DNA from: Gammaproteobacteria bacterium
GTDB taxonomy: Bacteria; Pseudomonadota; Gammaproteobacteria; Chromatiales; Sedimenticolaceae
Reading direction: 5' to 3'
DNA: 16,324 nucleotides
Assembly (NCBI GenBank): GCA_020445245.1
Contig: JAGRHB010000009.1
Coordinates: forward strand, 1-16,324
The notes under the pieces are model-generated. The model worked only from the letters and a program-made list of their open reading frames with translations, ran no database searches and had not been told where the DNA came from. Below are positions 14,353 through 16,324 of the stretch, in pieces. Position 1 is the stretch's first letter. Every line of letters starts with the position of its first letter. The position numbers and the translations under genes were made by a program.

Positions 14353-15648
14353 TCAGCCGATGAGTCGGGACGAAGGAAAGCGGCAGATGAACCGGCTGCC
14401 ATGGCCCAGGCGGCTTTGTATATCCAGTTGCGCATCATGCCGGCTCAACACGTGTTTCACGATCGCAAGCCCGAGCCCGGTGCCGCCACGCTCCCTCGAG
14501 CGGCCGGCATCGACACGGTAGAAACGTTCGGTGAGTCTGGGAATATGCTCTGCCGCGATACCCTCTCCGGTATCGGCAACCTCGAGCACCGAGTCGCTGC
14601 CCTCATCGTCCCATAGCAGAGTAATGCCGCCGTTCGGCGGTGTATGGTTCACCGCATTGACGACGAGGTTGGTGACCGCGCTTCGCAGCTGTTTGTGATC
14701 GCCCAGTAATCGACGCTGCGACCTGATTTCACAATCTACCTGCGGCCCATCGCTGGACAGGGATCGGCAATCGTCTGCCACGCTGCGAAGCAGTGCGGCC
14801 ATGTCGACGTCTTCCGGTTGGCTGGGCGCGGAATCCCCTTCCAGTCGTGCCAGCAACAGCAGGTCTTCGACAATCTGGCGCATCCTCGCCGCCTGCTGGG
14901 CCATGACATCGAGTGGGCGGACCAGCCGGGGATCGCGCAGGGACTCGTCGTTCTGCAGGTTCTCCACGAAGCCGCTCAACACGGTCAGGGGAGTCCGCAA
15001 TTCGTGCGAGACATTGGCAACGAAATCCTTGCGCACCCGTTCCTGACGCAACCGGTCGGTGATGTCCTGCGCCAGCAGCAGGGTCTGCTCTTCACCATAG
15101 GGTGCAATCCTGACTTCCAGCTTGCGATTCCGCTGACCTGGCGCAGACACCTTGACCGAACGCGCATAGTCCCTGCTGCCCAGCAGCGCCGAGAGCTCCG
15201 GGTCGCGGAACAGATTCAACAGCGGTTGCCCGATATCCTTGGCAGGTTGCAACGCCAGTAGCCGACTTGCGGCATCGTTGAACCAGCGTATTCGACCGCT
15301 CGCGTCCAGCGCCACAGCGGCATCCGGCAAAGCCGAGGTCGAAGAGGCATACTCGTTCAGCAACGATTTCAGGCGTTTTTCACGCTGCGCCTGACGCGCG
15401 GAAACCCGGGCAACCCGGGAGTAGATGTCCCCCCAAAGCCCAAAATGGATCGGTATATCGGCGGTTTGCGGATCACCGAGCCAATTTGCCAGGCGTTGCA
15501 GATTGAACAGATTGCGGAAGGTGTAGCCGAAAAGTGCGAGCAGAAGCAGAAGTCCGACCTGATCGAATATCGCTCCGATCACCCAGGCCAGGAGTACAAC
15601 GACTGCGATGCGCCAGAATTCCTGTACCCAACTCGACCTCGCGTTCAA
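14353..15648 (-). CDS. phoR: Phosphate regulon sensor histidine kinase PhoR
   Basis: An inner-membrane sensor kinase that autophosphorylates and activates PhoB when phosphate is scarce. From the TTG at 15648 it is 431 residues, the length of E. coli PhoR. Two hydrophobic segments lie near the N-terminus (about 12-45). A PAS domain spans roughly 90-200. The phospho-acceptor is His215 in NVSHELRTPL, and the ATPase domain has N-box LVVNAVNHTP, DTGEGI and GGTGLGL. An in-frame ATG at 15789 would overlap phoB by 145 bp and add an implausible N-terminus. TTG at 15648 overlaps the phoB stop as TTGA and has GAGG 5 nt upstream (15654-15657), indicating translational coupling. Confidence 0.93.
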   Translation of the reverse strand: MNARSSWVQEFWRIAVVVLLAWVIGAIFDQVGLLLLLALFGYTFRNLFNLQRLANWLGDPQTADIPIHFGLWGDIYSRVARVSARQAQREKRLKSLLNEYASSTSALPDAAVALDASGRIRWFNDAASRLLALQPAKDIGQPLLNLFRDPELSALLGSRDYARSVKVSAPGQRNRKLEVRIAPYGEEQTLLLAQDITDRLRQERVRKDFVANVSHELRTPLTVLSGFVENLQNDESLRDPRLVRPLDVMAQQAARMRQIVEDLLLLARLEGDSAPSQPEDVDMAALLRSVADDCRSLSSDGPQVDCEIRSQRRLLGDHKQLRSAVTNLVVNAVNHTPPNGGITLLWDDEGSDSVLEVADTGEGIAAEHIPRLTERFYRVDAGRSRERGGTGLGLAIVKHVLSRHDAQLDIQSRLGHGSRFICRFPSSRLIG

Positions 15649-16324
15649 ACCGGCCTCACGGAAAAGCGATAGCCCACGCCCCTCACTGTCTGCACCATGT
15701 CCTCCAATCCGTGTGGTTCCAGCGCTTTGCGCAGGCGGCGAATGTGTACGTCCACTGTACGCTCCTCGATATAGACGTTCCGGCCCCATACCAGATCGAG
15801 AAGCTGGGCGCGTGAATAGACCCGTTCCTGGTGGGTGAGAAAGAAATGCAACAACTTGAACTCGGTCGGGCCCACGGCGACCGGCTGATCGTCGGCCAGG
15901 ACCCTGTGCTGGATCAAGTCCATCTCCAGTCGGCCATCGACACGAATCAGCTCACTGCTGTCACTGCCTGCACGGCGCAGCACCGCCTTGATCCGTGCCA
16001 GCAGTTCGCGGGTCGAAAACGGCTTGGTCACATAGTCGTCGACACCGGCCTCCAGGCCCTGCACCTTATAGTTTTCCTCGTCGCGCGCGGTCAACATGAT
16101 CAACGGGATGTCGCACAGGCGATCGTCGCGCTTCAACCATTTCGCGAACTCGAGGCCGCTCATGCCCGGCAGCATCCAGTCCAGCAGAATCAGTGATGGA
16201 TTCTCGTCACCGACCAATTGCTGCGCCTCGCTCCCGCTTGCCGCCTCGAGGACGTCGTATCCGGCCCCGGCCAATGTGGCTGCGAGGAGTTCCCGCACAG
16301 CAGATTCGTCTTCAACGACCAGTA
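15645..16324 (-). CDS. phoB: Phosphate regulon response regulator PhoB (5' end cut by window)
   Basis: An OmpR/PhoB-type DNA-binding response regulator, activated by PhoR, that binds Pho boxes. The receiver domain begins at the window edge with LVVEDES (acidic pocket). It contains the phospho-acceptor Asp in LLDWMLPG, the conserved Thr in MLTARDE and Lys in VTKPFS. The C-terminal winged helix has VDVHIRRLRKAL and RGVGYRF. About 226 residues are visible; only a few N-terminal residues should be missing, since E. coli PhoB (229 residues) begins just before the same motif. The stop overlaps the phoR TTG start. Confidence 0.95.
   Translation of the reverse strand, partial: LVVEDESAVRELLAATLAGAGYDVLEAASGSEAQQLVGDENPSLILLDWMLPGMSGLEFAKWLKRDDRLCDIPLIMLTARDEENYKVQGLEAGVDDYVTKPFSTRELLARIKAVLRRAGSDSSELIRVDGRLEMDLIQHRVLADDQPVAVGPTEFKLLHFFLTHQERVYSRAQLLDLVWGRNVYIEERTVDVHIRRLRKALEPHGLEDMVQTVRGVGYRFSVRPV

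Noticed and set aside
1..16324. CRISPR array, insertion sequence, tRNA or phage element
   Set aside because: No direct-repeat series, transposase, terminal repeats, cloverleaf or integrase was seen on either strand.

Overview
The window looks like chromosomal DNA of a gammaproteobacterium, GC-rich and tightly packed. recJ followed by yjgA/darP and the phoB-phoR-phoU order are typical of that class. The central genes match families found beside the exosortase A (XrtA)/PEP-CTERM protein-sorting and exopolysaccharide system of environmental, often biofilm-forming Proteobacteria. A Chromatiales-like sulfur oxidiser would fit, but that is a guess. No rRNA, tRNA, CRISPR array, insertion sequence or phage gene was seen.

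Layout. (1) 157-2402, minus strand: recJ and yjgA, joined by an ATGA overlap. (2) 2488-4970, plus strand: a Sfp-type phosphopantetheinyl transferase, galE and uppP. The last two overlap by ATGA and supply nucleotide sugar and recycled lipid carrier for envelope polysaccharides. (3) 4964-5781, minus strand: an exported trypsin-like protease. Its expected C-terminus lies in the -1 frame after a run of seven A. (4) 5786-8607, plus strand: an acyl-CoA/AMP-forming ligase and a PLP-dependent decarboxylase, overlapping by ATGA. (5) 8608-10533, minus strand: an acyl carrier protein, then two alpha/beta hydrolases with unusual nucleophile elbows. (6) 10744-12573, plus strand: an asparagine-synthetase-like protein whose glutaminase Cys is absent. 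(7) 12579-16324, minus strand: phoB (cut by the window end), phoR, phoU and a polysaccharide deacetylase.

Blocks 4 to 6 form the accessory part. Together they hold an adenylating enzyme, an amino-acid decarboxylase fold, a free-standing carrier protein with its serine, two hydrolase-fold proteins and an ATP-dependent amide-forming domain. A carrier-activating enzyme is encoded about 3 kb from this block. This looks like a small carrier-protein pathway that activates and condenses an amino-acid or amine building block, probably for exopolysaccharide or surface-protein modification. The member families are known as XrtA-associated; the chemistry is not, and no exosortase or PEP-CTERM substrate lies in this window.

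Genes are packed so closely that three convergent pairs leave no room for separate terminators. One divergent pair (protease and ligase) has start codons only 4 nt apart.
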